Assembly: GCA_049612785.1 (NCBI GenBank)
Contig: JBMZBW010000005.1
Coordinates: 1 to 56,020, forward strand
Source: UBA7985 sp049612785
GTDB lineage: Bacteria; Pseudomonadota; Alphaproteobacteria; UBA7985
Direction of reading: 5' to 3'
DNA: 56,020 nt
The notes beneath the pieces are model-generated. The model ran no database searches, was not told where the DNA came from, and saw only the letters and a list, made by a program, of their open reading frames with translations. This document shows, piece after piece, positions 8,830 to 16,106 of this stretch. The position numbers and the translations under genes are program-made. Every line of letters starts with the position of its first letter. Positions within the stretch are counted from its first letter, which is position 1.

Positions 8830-9513
8830 ATGCCAAAATTAGAATTAGTCTATTTCAAAATGCGCGCCTTAGCCGAAGCCGCACAACTCATGTTGAGGGC
8901 CACCAACACGCCCTACGACTACACGATGGGCTGGAACTACTTTGGTGATGCTTGGGCTAACGTCAAAGAACAGGCTCCTTTTCGGCAACTTCCCATGTTG
9001 GTTGTTGATGACGAACACAAGATTGCGCAGAGCGGCTCGATTTGTCGGTATATTGCAGATCTGACGGGTCTTTCTCCGGACGATGCCGCTTTGAAAGCAC
9101 GCGTGGACTCCGTTTTCGAGGCAAGTCAGGAGTGGTTCTTTCCGCTCAACCCCACCGTCAATTTCGCCGTTGGTGATGACTTCATTGCCAAGCGTGATGC
9201 GCAACTGCCGGCCCTGCATCTGCGGCTGGGCGACTTCGAACGATTCCTTGGGCAACACAGCGGTCCCTTTTTCTTTGGCGAAACCCCCTACTACTGCGAC
9301 TTCGGTGTCTTCCATCACGTCGATTTGGCGCACTTCTTCGATGAAAACCTGCTTGCGGATTATCCAAGGCTGCAAGCGATGATGGCCGCAGTTCGCTCCA
9401 TGGAAGGCGTCGCTGCCTATCTTGCGGAACGCCCTGAGTTGATTGGTGTGGGATCGAAGCCGCAATTGGTGATCAACGGCACGCCGGAAGCCACCGGCGT
9501 GACGCCGGGCTAA
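8830..9513 (+). CDS. Glutathione S-transferase-like protein
   Basis: This 227-residue protein has a thioredoxin-fold N-terminal domain with the glutathione-binding cis-proline and Ser pattern (FRQLPMLVVDD, then AQSGSICRYIA near residue 70), followed by an all-helical C-terminal domain. The arrangement resembles sigma/mu-type GSTs, with an early Tyr (LELVYFKMRALAEA). A tail of about 25 residues follows the usual end. The gene is divergent from the small membrane protein across an AT-rich spacer and convergent with the ene-reductase gene. Its substrate is unknown; detoxification of electrophiles fits the setting. Confidence 0.85.
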   Translation: MPKLELVYFKMRALAEAAQLMLRATNTPYDYTMGWNYFGDAWANVKEQAPFRQLPMLVVDDEHKIAQSGSICRYIADLTGLSPDDAALKARVDSVFEASQEWFFPLNPTVNFAVGDDFIAKRDAQLPALHLRLGDFERFLGQHSGPFFFGETPYYCDFGVFHHVDLAHFFDENLLADYPRLQAMMAAVRSMEGVAAYLAERPELIGVGSKPQLVINGTPEATGVTPG

Positions 9514-9525
9514 CCGGGTAAATCG

Positions 9526-10653
9526 CTATTTCGACTGGGTGGGTGGATTGCCGGGGATGGGCGCCCCGCGCAAGGCACGATTGGTGCGCATATACTGGGG
9601 CGGGTAAGCCGCTTCAGCATCCAGAACTTCAGCCGCATGCCACGCCCAGCGCGGGTTATACAGCATGCCTCGGGCCAGTGCGATCATGTCTGCCTGGCCC
9701 GTGCGAATAATGCCTTCCGCCTGCCGTGGTTCAGTGATTTGCCCAACGGCCATCGTGGGGAGTCCCACGTCTTTCTTGATCGTTGCGGCAAAGCCCGTCT
9801 GGTAGGCCGGGCCCACTTCAATCTTTTGCTCTGGTGAGTTTCCGGCGCTGGAAACATCGATGAACTCCGCTCCTGCTGCTTTGAGCGCAGCCGTGAAAGT
9901 GCTGGCTTCTTCAACTGTCCAGCTCGAAGTTTCGACCCAGTCTGTTGCTGAAATCCGAACCCCAAGCGCCTTATGCTTGGGCCAAACGGCGCGAACAGCC
10001 GCGAAAACCTCCAGCGGGAAACGCATGCGCCCTTCCAGCGATCCGCCATATTCATCATTGCGCTGATTGCTCAGGGGCGAGAGGAACTGATGCAGCAGGT
10101 AGCCGTGCGCCATATGGATTTCGACAACTTCAAAACCGATGTCGTCAGCTCGGCGAGCCGCAGCCACAAAATCGGCGATGATTTTAGCCATTCCCGCTTC
10201 ATCAAGCGCGGCTGGGCTCTCGAAAGCCTCGCTGTATGGCACAGCAGAAGGCGCCACAGTCTGCCACCCACGCGGGTCAGACGCGGGTATCGGTGCACCA
10301 CCCAGCCAAGGCAGATCGGTCGAGGCCTTTCGGCCAGCATGCGCCAGCTGAATTCCCATCTTGGCGTTACCAAAGTCATTACAGAACGTCACAACGCGAC
10401 TCAAAGCCGACTGGTTTTCGTCGGAACACAGGCTCAGACAACCCGGCGAGATTCGGGCTTCGGGACTGACGCCCGTCGCCTCCACAAGGATCAGCCCAAC
10501 ACCTCCCATGGCAAACTGCCCCAAATGCATCAGGTGCCAATCGGTCGCGTTACCCTCGTGCGCGCTGTACTGACACATGGGGGCGACGATGATGCGGTTG
10601 GCGAGCTCAACACCGCCCAGCTGGATGGGAGAGAACAGTTTGGAAGATGACAT
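9526..10653 (-). CDS. Old Yellow Enzyme (YqjM-type) NADH:flavin oxidoreductase
   Basis: From the ATG at 10653 the protein is 375 residues and starts in the usual place (SKLFSPIQLGG). It is an FMN TIM barrel. The APMCQYSA motif holds the Cys that tunes flavin redox potential in class III ene-reductases, HMAHGYLLHQFLSPLSN follows around residue 175, and VRISATDW around 230. Such enzymes reduce activated C=C bonds of enones and related electrophiles with NAD(P)H. The gene is divergent from dddP and shares its promoter region. Reduction of acrylate-derived compounds would fit, but acrylate itself is not a typical substrate, so the link is only positional. Confidence 0.92.
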   Translation of the reverse strand: MSSSKLFSPIQLGGVELANRIIVAPMCQYSAHEGNATDWHLMHLGQFAMGGVGLILVEATGVSPEARISPGCLSLCSDENQSALSRVVTFCNDFGNAKMGIQLAHAGRKASTDLPWLGGAPIPASDPRGWQTVAPSAVPYSEAFESPAALDEAGMAKIIADFVAAARRADDIGFEVVEIHMAHGYLLHQFLSPLSNQRNDEYGGSLEGRMRFPLEVFAAVRAVWPKHKALGVRISATDWVETSSWTVEEASTFTAALKAAGAEFIDVSSAGNSPEQKIEVGPAYQTGFAATIKKDVGLPTMAVGQITEPRQAEGIIRTGQADMIALARGMLYNPRWAWHAAEVLDAEAAYPPQYMRTNRALRGAPIPGNPPTQSK

Positions 10654-10803
10654 GGATTGCTTACCTTGATTGCTGGCGATCAGAGGAGCCAGACTTTCGG
10701 CCCGCCCATTAGAAGAATATGTCGTTGACTGATTGCAGCAACACTCAACCCGATGAGAACAGGGTCTGAAACCAGAGCCAACCATCTGGCGCATCCGCGA
10801 CAT

Positions 10804-10945
10804 TCAAACGACACCTAGGCCAAATTGACGCAACAAGTCGTCCTGGACCTGTCGTTTTCAAACTAATCTTGCGGTTTGTAGAAAATTGCAGGCTCGTATT
10901 AGGTGGGAATTTGCAGGCTCAATATTGTCAGAGGATGTGCCAGAT
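10804..10945. promoter_or_regulatory. Divergent ene-reductase/dddP promoter region with a 10-base direct repeat
   Basis: The sequence TTGCAGGCTC occurs exactly at 10886-10895 and again at 10911-10920, 25 bases apart start to start, just upstream of the dddP start. An activator or repressor binding as a tandem dimer could use such sites. The region also covers the upstream part of an open frame reading into the ene-reductase start. No -35/-10 pair was assigned with confidence. Confidence 0.45.
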
Positions 10946-12325
10946 ATGGATGGTGAGTTTTTCAGTTCGACCCGCAAGGTCATGCCTTTTGCCAGTTCCA
11001 AAGCAGCGAATGCGCCTTTGGTGACAATCGACGAAGCTCAGGCTGAGTCGTTGCGTGACGGGAGCCCCAACAATGGCAACCGGATCGAGATTGGCCCAAC
11101 AGAGTTAGCTTGGCAGGAATGGGAAAGCGCCGGTCTGCAGGCTCCTAACCTGGACGCGATGCGCGCCTATCGCCTTCAACGGATCGTCGACGCGTTGCAC
11201 GCCCGCGACTGGGGTGGGGTTCTGCTGTTTGATCCCCTGAACATCCGCTACGCCAGCGACAGTACCAACATGCAACTGTGGAACACACACAACCCCTTCC
11301 GTGCCTGTCTGGTAACGGCAGACGGTCACATGGTGGTTTGGGATTACAAGAACAGCCCCTTCCTCTGCGAGTTCAATCCACTGGTCCGTGAAGTCCGCAG
11401 CGGGGCGAGCATGTTCTACTTCGCCAACGGCGACCGAACCGGCGATGCCGCCAATAGCTTTGCCCAGCAGATTGTCGAACTCATGGGCAAACATGCGGGT
11501 GGAAACATGCGCTTGGGCGTCGATAAAATCATGCTCGACGGCTATCACGCCTTGGCTGCGGTCAACTTTGACGTCATGCGCGGCGAAGAACTGATGGAAA
11601 AGGCGCGCAGCGTCAAAAGCATCGACGAACAGCACGCCATGCGATGTGCAAGCTGGTCATGCGAGCAGTCGGTCTTTGAAATGCAGGCAGCCGTCCAGCC
11701 GGGGATGAGCGAAGACGAAATCTGGTCGGTTCTTCATGCGGGCAACATCAAACGCGGTGGCGAGTGGATCGAAACCCGCCTGCTGGCCAGTGGACCTCGC
11801 ACCAATCCATGGTTCCAAGAGTGTGGACCACGAAAGCTGCAGAACAACGAAATTCTGGCCTTTGACACCGATCTGGTGGGCATTTACGGCTTTTGCATCG
11901 ACATTTCTCGCACGTGGTGGATTGGTGATGAAAAGCCCCGTGCAGACATGATCGAAGCGTACAAACACGCGGTCGAGCACATGCGCACCAACGAGCAAAT
12001 GGTAAAGCCGGGGACGTCCATGAAAGAGCTGACTTTCGGCGGCCACCAGCTCGATCCCAAATACGTGGCACGGCAGTATTCCTGTCGCTTCCACGGCGTC
12101 GGACTGTGCGACGAGTGGCCTTGTATTCCCTACAAGGAAGACTTCCAAGAAGGTGCAAATGACTATGAGCTGGAGCCCGGCATGTGCCTGTGTGTCGAAG
12201 CATTGGTCGGCGAAGAAGGCGGGGATTTCTGCATCAAATTGGAGGATCAGCTGATCGTCACAGAAACGGGCTTTGAGAACATCACCAAGTTCCCTTACGA
12301 TAAGCGACTGTTGGGCGAGGCCTGA
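10946..12325 (+). CDS. dddP: DMSP lyase DddP (M24-peptidase fold)
   Basis: The protein is 459 residues from the ATG at 10946 (CAGAGGA upstream). It matches, by memory, Roseobacter DddP along its length: DPLNIRYASDSTNMQLWNTH, NIKRGGEWIETRLLASGPR and HGVGLCDEWP are near-identical landmarks. All six metal ligands described for Ruegeria lacuscaerulensis DddP (D295, D297, D307, H371, E406, E421) are present at D307, D309, D319, H383, E418 and E433, with exactly the same spacing. DddP cleaves dimethylsulfoniopropionate to dimethyl sulfide and acrylate rather than hydrolysing peptides. The SMP-30-like gene follows after 24 bases. No acuI, dddL or dmdA homologue is visible nearby. The first 50 or so residues are less conserved and the start could lie at 10982. 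Confidence 0.92.
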   Translation: MDGEFFSSTRKVMPFASSKAANAPLVTIDEAQAESLRDGSPNNGNRIEIGPTELAWQEWESAGLQAPNLDAMRAYRLQRIVDALHARDWGGVLLFDPLNIRYASDSTNMQLWNTHNPFRACLVTADGHMVVWDYKNSPFLCEFNPLVREVRSGASMFYFANGDRTGDAANSFAQQIVELMGKHAGGNMRLGVDKIMLDGYHALAAVNFDVMRGEELMEKARSVKSIDEQHAMRCASWSCEQSVFEMQAAVQPGMSEDEIWSVLHAGNIKRGGEWIETRLLASGPRTNPWFQECGPRKLQNNEILAFDTDLVGIYGFCIDISRTWWIGDEKPRADMIEAYKHAVEHMRTNEQMVKPGTSMKELTFGGHQLDPKYVARQYSCRFHGVGLCDEWPCIPYKEDFQEGANDYELEPGMCLCVEALVGEEGGDFCIKLEDQLIVTETGFENITKFPYDKRLLGEA

Positions 12326-12349
12326 GAAAACAGACACTAGGACAACACC

Positions 12350-13285
12350 ATGAGCATGTCTTTTCGGCCTATGGCCGGGTTTCAGACCTTCACCATTGGC
12401 TCCAATGGCCCAGAAGACATTCTCGCCCTCAACGATGGCGCTCTGATCACGGGTAACGACACCGGACAGATTCTGCGCATTGAACCTGATCTGAAAACGG
12501 TACGCGTTATCGCTGAAATCGGGGGGAGAGGTTTGGGCCTTGACCTGCTCCCTGATGGTCGTTTGGTGGTGTGTAACGCTATTCTGGGGCTGCAAGCGGT
12601 CGATATGGCCTCTGGCGAGGTTGAGCTGCTGGTCAGTAACGTCGCTGGTGAACCGCTGAAGTTTTGCAACAATGCTGCTGTCGCCGCGGATGGAACCGTA
12701 TATTTCAGCTCCTCAACCACACGGTATGGCATCGAGGGCAGCACCAAGGACATTGTCGAAGGACGCAAGACCGGACGGCTGTTCCGGCGAAACCCAGACG
12801 GCAGCGTTGAAACCGTCCTTGCGGATATTTCCTTTGCTAACGGGGTCGCGCTCAGTCCGGCGGAAGACTTTGTTCTCGTCAATTCGACGGGCGAATATGG
12901 CATCCACCGGGTTTGGCTGACAGGCGACAAAGCGGGTCAGCACGACATGTTCGCAACCGATCTGCCCGGTTTTCCCGATAACCTGAGTGTTGGCAGCGAT
13001 GGCCTCGTTTGGTGCGCATTGGTAACACCGGTGACACCAGCGCTTAAGCAGATAGAGCGCTTGCCCGGCTGGTTGCGTTTTATCCTCGCCAAGCTGCCTG
13101 AACCCAAGAGCACGCAGCCCGCCAAAGCTGCCTACTGCGCCGCTTTTGATTGGGATGGCACCATGGTTCACGGGCTGGAAGACACCTCCGGTGCCTTCAG
13201 CTTCACCACCTGCGCCAGAGAGCATGGGGGGCGGGTCTATTTGGGCAGTCTTCACGGCTCCAACATTGCTTATTTTGAGCTCTGA
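12350..13285 (+). CDS. SMP-30/gluconolactonase-like beta-propeller protein
   Basis: The 311-residue protein has the repeat pattern of the SMP-30/strictosidine-synthase propeller: GPEDILALNDGALITG, a GRGLGLDLLPDGRLVVCN blade, and the central FCNNAAVAADGTVYFSSST and FANGVALSPAEDFVLVNST blades, ending in PGFPDNLSVGSDGLVW. Family enzymes hydrolyse lactones or esters with a Ca ion, and Asn and Asp residues in these blades fit metal binding. It is probably co-transcribed with dddP. A role in DMSP use is not established, and the lactone or ester substrate is unknown. Its 3' end overlaps the convergent PPTase gene by 16 bases. Confidence 0.85.
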   Translation: MSMSFRPMAGFQTFTIGSNGPEDILALNDGALITGNDTGQILRIEPDLKTVRVIAEIGGRGLGLDLLPDGRLVVCNAILGLQAVDMASGEVELLVSNVAGEPLKFCNNAAVAADGTVYFSSSTTRYGIEGSTKDIVEGRKTGRLFRRNPDGSVETVLADISFANGVALSPAEDFVLVNSTGEYGIHRVWLTGDKAGQHDMFATDLPGFPDNLSVGSDGLVWCALVTPVTPALKQIERLPGWLRFILAKLPEPKSTQPAKAAYCAAFDWDGTMVHGLEDTSGAFSFTTCAREHGGRVYLGSLHGSNIAYFEL

Positions 13286-13995
13286 GCATCGCGAACCACG
13301 CAAACAGTTGCGACGATCACATCGCCAACCACGCGCCAGCGGCCTTCATGGGTTCTGTATTCCGGCGATATTCCAATGACGTCATGGGCGAAACGGGCCA
13401 TCCAAGAGCCATCGGTGTTCAGGACCACACTCGCTTCCTGAAACCCGAAAAACTGCCTTGTGATGGGATAGATGGATTTGAACAGCGCTTCCTTCGTGAC
13501 AAAGGTCAGTTTGCAGCGCGGTGCTGAACCCACCAGAGGCGCTGCTTTCCGGAGTGCCTGCTCATCGGGCGTGAGGATCTTGCGATACAGCTCCGGTTTA
13601 AGCGGCGACTTGTCTTCGATATCCAAGCCAAGCCCCTGGACTTCGGACGCGCGCCCAACCGCAGCGGCGGCGTAGCCCTTCGTGTGTGAAATACTGCCCA
13701 CAATGCCATCTGGCCAAAGAGGTCGCCTGTCCTCACCCCGCGGTATGGCAACCGGCGGCGCACCCAATTGCGCCAATGCCCCTCGCGCCGCCGCGCGGCC
13801 TGCGCTGAACTCATTCTGTCGGGACAGTATGGCATGCCGCACCGCTTCAGCCTCTTCCGCGAAAGCGTGGTGAGTGCCATCCACAGCGACCACAGAAGCC
13901 GCGACGGGCGGTGGGGTGATGGTCTGAAGGTTATCGAGCAGATCCCCAATGGTCGTTTCATTCGGCATGTCGGGAATCTCTGACGCCTTGTACAT
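13270..13995 (-). CDS. 4'-phosphopantetheinyl transferase (EntD/Sfp superfamily)
   Basis: The signature motifs are present: a central SISHTKGYAAAAVG, GLGLDIEDK with the Mg-binding Asp and Glu, and FVTKEALFKSIYP, the WxxKEA-type motif, with Phe replacing Trp. RPLWPDG stands at the usual acyl-carrier contact. The enzyme transfers phosphopantetheine from CoA to carrier-protein serines. The start is uncertain: ATGs at 13995 and 13968 both lack a strong ribosome site, and a GTG at 14052 would add about 19 residues. No PKS or NRPS gene lies in the window, so its target is elsewhere. Confidence 0.85.
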   Translation of the reverse strand: MYKASEIPDMPNETTIGDLLDNLQTITPPPVAASVVAVDGTHHAFAEEAEAVRHAILSRQNEFSAGRAAARGALAQLGAPPVAIPRGEDRRPLWPDGIVGSISHTKGYAAAAVGRASEVQGLGLDIEDKSPLKPELYRKILTPDEQALRKAAPLVGSAPRCKLTFVTKEALFKSIYPITRQFFGFQEASVVLNTDGSWMARFAHDVIGISPEYRTHEGRWRVVGDVIVATVCVVRDAQSSK

Positions 13996-14226
13996 GAGAG
14001 GTTTCAGCTGCTTCGTCGCGCATCTTACAGAAGGCCACCTGCGGCGCAACACAGAGCCCGCAGGTGGCCAGACTGAACGAGGTGGTAAAAAAATCGAAGA
14101 AAGCTCCGCAACAGGTCATCCTGCGACTGGTAAAACGCGGTGCTGCCTTCGCTAAACTCTGTCAAAGCACAGTCAAACTGTTAGAAACGACTTCCAGTAC
14201 TTCAAAAAACGGGGCGGAATCCTTCA

Positions 14227-14841
14227 ATGATCATCATGCATCACCTGCGCATTGGCCGTGCGATCTTTACGACGGCATTTCTCGAAGAATTGGGCGTGGA
14301 CTATGAGCTTCGTCTCTATGACCGAAATGACAACTTTCGCGCGCCGCCGGAACTGAAGGAAGCTCACCCACTGGGCAAGTCGCCTGTGATCGAAGACAAG
14401 GGCCTGACCATCGCGGAGTCCGGCGCGATCACGGCTTACCTGATCGATAACTACGACGCGGGGAACAAATTTGCTCCATCCCGAGAAAACCATGAAGAAT
14501 GGATGCGTTTTCAGCAGTGGCTGCACTATTCCGAAGGGTCCATGTCAATCCCTCTGCTGCTCAATCTGCTCTTGCGCCGGGAAGACCCAACACCGCCGGT
14601 TTTCGGTGGCTTTGCCGCTCGTGAAACCAAGCTGCACCTGAGCTACCTTGAAGAAGCGCTCACCGGAAATGACTACATCATGGGCGAAGCCTTTTCCGGC
14701 GCTGATGTTGGCTGCGGTTACGTTGCTAACGCGGCCCGTCAGTTGAAACTGCTGGACGATTACCCAATGGTAAAGGCTTACGCACAGCGGATTACCGAAA
14801 GACCAGCCTTCATGAAGGCTTTCGCCAAGACCGGCGGCTAA
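14227..14841 (+). CDS. Glutathione S-transferase
   Basis: This 204-residue protein is a standard bacterial GST. The N-terminal thioredoxin-like domain has HHLRIGRAIFTTAFLEEL in place of the usual catalytic region, the cis-Pro loop is LGKSPVIEDKG, and IAESGAITAYLIDNY is the glutathione gamma-glutamyl contact. A helical C-terminal domain ends in YLEEALTGNDYIMGEAFSGAD-like GST consensus. It is followed by a YciI gene after 15 bases, probably in one transcript. It is only distantly similar to the GST at 8.8 kb, so this is not a recent duplication. Confidence 0.9.
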   Translation: MIIMHHLRIGRAIFTTAFLEELGVDYELRLYDRNDNFRAPPELKEAHPLGKSPVIEDKGLTIAESGAITAYLIDNYDAGNKFAPSRENHEEWMRFQQWLHYSEGSMSIPLLLNLLLRREDPTPPVFGGFAARETKLHLSYLEEALTGNDYIMGEAFSGADVGCGYVANAARQLKLLDDYPMVKAYAQRITERPAFMKAFAKTGG

Positions 14842-14856
14842 GGGAAGAAAAGACCC

Positions 14857-15180
14857 ATGCGACTGTGGCTTTTGAATGCACGGGATAAACCCGATAACCT
14901 GGAGCTGCGAAAAGCAACACGTGACGCACATCGCGCCTATATCTATCGCAAGGATTTACCGGCGGAGATGGTCTTTGGCTCGCCTTTGCTCGACGAGGCA
15001 GGAGAGATGTGCGGAACGTGGCTGGTGCTGATGGCGGCGGAAAAGTCTGATGTTGAAGCCTTTTCTGCTGGTGATCCCTACGTGCATGCCGGCTTGTTTC
15101 AAAGCGTCGAAATTCTGGAAGTCCATCCGACTTTCGACTGGTCGCCAAAGGTAGAAAACCTCAAAGATCGGCTCGGCTAA
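14857..15180 (+). CDS. YciI-like protein
   Basis: The 107-residue protein is of YciI-family size, with conserved His in RDAHRAYI near residue 30, FGSPLLDEAGEMCGTW in the middle, and the C-terminal SAGDPYVHAGLFQSVEI where YciI proteins carry an Asp-Pro and His pair. The family is a ferredoxin-like fold related to chlorodienelactone-type enzymes and has few proven reactions. It is in the same orientation as the GST, and its stop overlaps the end of the convergent siroheme synthase by four bases. Function unknown. Confidence 0.88.
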   Translation: MRLWLLNARDKPDNLELRKATRDAHRAYIYRKDLPAEMVFGSPLLDEAGEMCGTWLVLMAAEKSDVEAFSAGDPYVHAGLFQSVEILEVHPTFDWSPKVENLKDRLG

Positions 15181-16106
15181 ACGTCTTTTTCCTTCAGCCT
15201 GACGCACTTGAACTCAGGGCCGTGGGGACAGGCACCACAGGCACTCGCGCCGGTGTTCCATGTCGCTTCCCGCCGAACAAAGGTGCGGATTTCCTCAGGC
15301 ACGGAAACCACACAGCATACGCGATCAGCCGACTGCAGAGCCTCAATATCGCGCAGGGTGATGGCTTTTGGATCCGCCGGGTCAATCTGCACAATCGCGG
15401 GATCAGGAACGGCTTTGGGTGCCTCCCGAACCACCTGATGATCGTGCTCGGACGGAGACCGCAGAAAGGCCCTTTGAGCGTAAGTTCGCCAAAACGAACG
15501 GCGCTCCTGCCCCGAAGCAAACTTTGCCGCCACGGTATTCCGCAGCGACTTTGCAAGGGCTCCCCACTGCCCAAGGTATCGAGGCAGGAGCACTTCGATC
15601 CGCTTCCGGATTTCCTGCCCCAAGACCGGAGCCGCGCCGTCGGTGGAGATGGAAACAATCACCGGCGAGCGATTGACGATAGCGCCAAACTGAAAATCAC
15701 AAAAAGCGGGTTGGTCGATGACATTCAGGGCCACACCAGCAGCGCGAGCGCTGGACTGTATTCTTTCCGCCTCGGCATCATCCGCAGCATCCGCAATCAC
15801 GAAGGCCGCCCCCCACAAATCCGACGTTTCCCATGCCTTGTCGCGGAGACTTAGCCGATCCTGATGGGGTAAATCGGTAAAGGCTGGATCAAAACTCTCT
15901 GAAACAACTTCAACGTCCGCACCCGCAGCCAGTACAAGCTCAGTCTTCCAGACCGCCGCATCCGTTCCGCCCAGAATGACCACACGGCGTCCTTCAAGCT
16001 TAAAGAAAACCGGTAAGGTCGCCAGAGCGTCTATCCGCTGTGTCCTAGCGCGGTGCTCAAGAGGCTGCTGCAGCGGCTTCTGAGGTTGGATCTTTGAGAT
16101 GTGCAT
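15177..16106 (-). CDS. Siroheme synthase: Met8/CysG-B domain with a truncated methyltransferase remnant
   Basis: Residues of about 35-235 form the precorrin-2 dehydrogenase/sirohydrochlorin ferrochelatase domain of CysG. An NAD loop (VVILGGTDAAVWKTEL) is followed by NVIDQP, whose Asp corresponds to CysG D104, and STDGAAPVLGQEIRKRIE. After a helical linker, residues of about 240-290 resemble only the first strands of the SUMT methyltransferase domain (ITLRDIEALQSADRVCCV, FVRREA). The protein then ends in a Cys-rich tail, CGACPHGPEFKC. Full-length CysG is about 460 residues; this is 309, so precorrin-2 must be made by another enzyme. The ATG at 16106 lies inside nasA, with GAAGGGA upstream, implying coupling. 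It supplies siroheme to NirB. Confidence 0.85.
   Translation of the reverse strand: MHISKIQPQKPLQQPLEHRARTQRIDALATLPVFFKLEGRRVVILGGTDAAVWKTELVLAAGADVEVVSESFDPAFTDLPHQDRLSLRDKAWETSDLWGAAFVIADAADDAEAERIQSSARAAGVALNVIDQPAFCDFQFGAIVNRSPVIVSISTDGAAPVLGQEIRKRIEVLLPRYLGQWGALAKSLRNTVAAKFASGQERRSFWRTYAQRAFLRSPSEHDHQVVREAPKAVPDPAIVQIDPADPKAITLRDIEALQSADRVCCVVSVPEEIRTFVRREATWNTGASACGACPHGPEFKCVRLKEKDV

Noticed and set aside
13270..13995. Start of a siderophore or polyketide cluster
   Set aside because: The PPTase stands alone; no NRPS, PKS or carrier protein is in the window.
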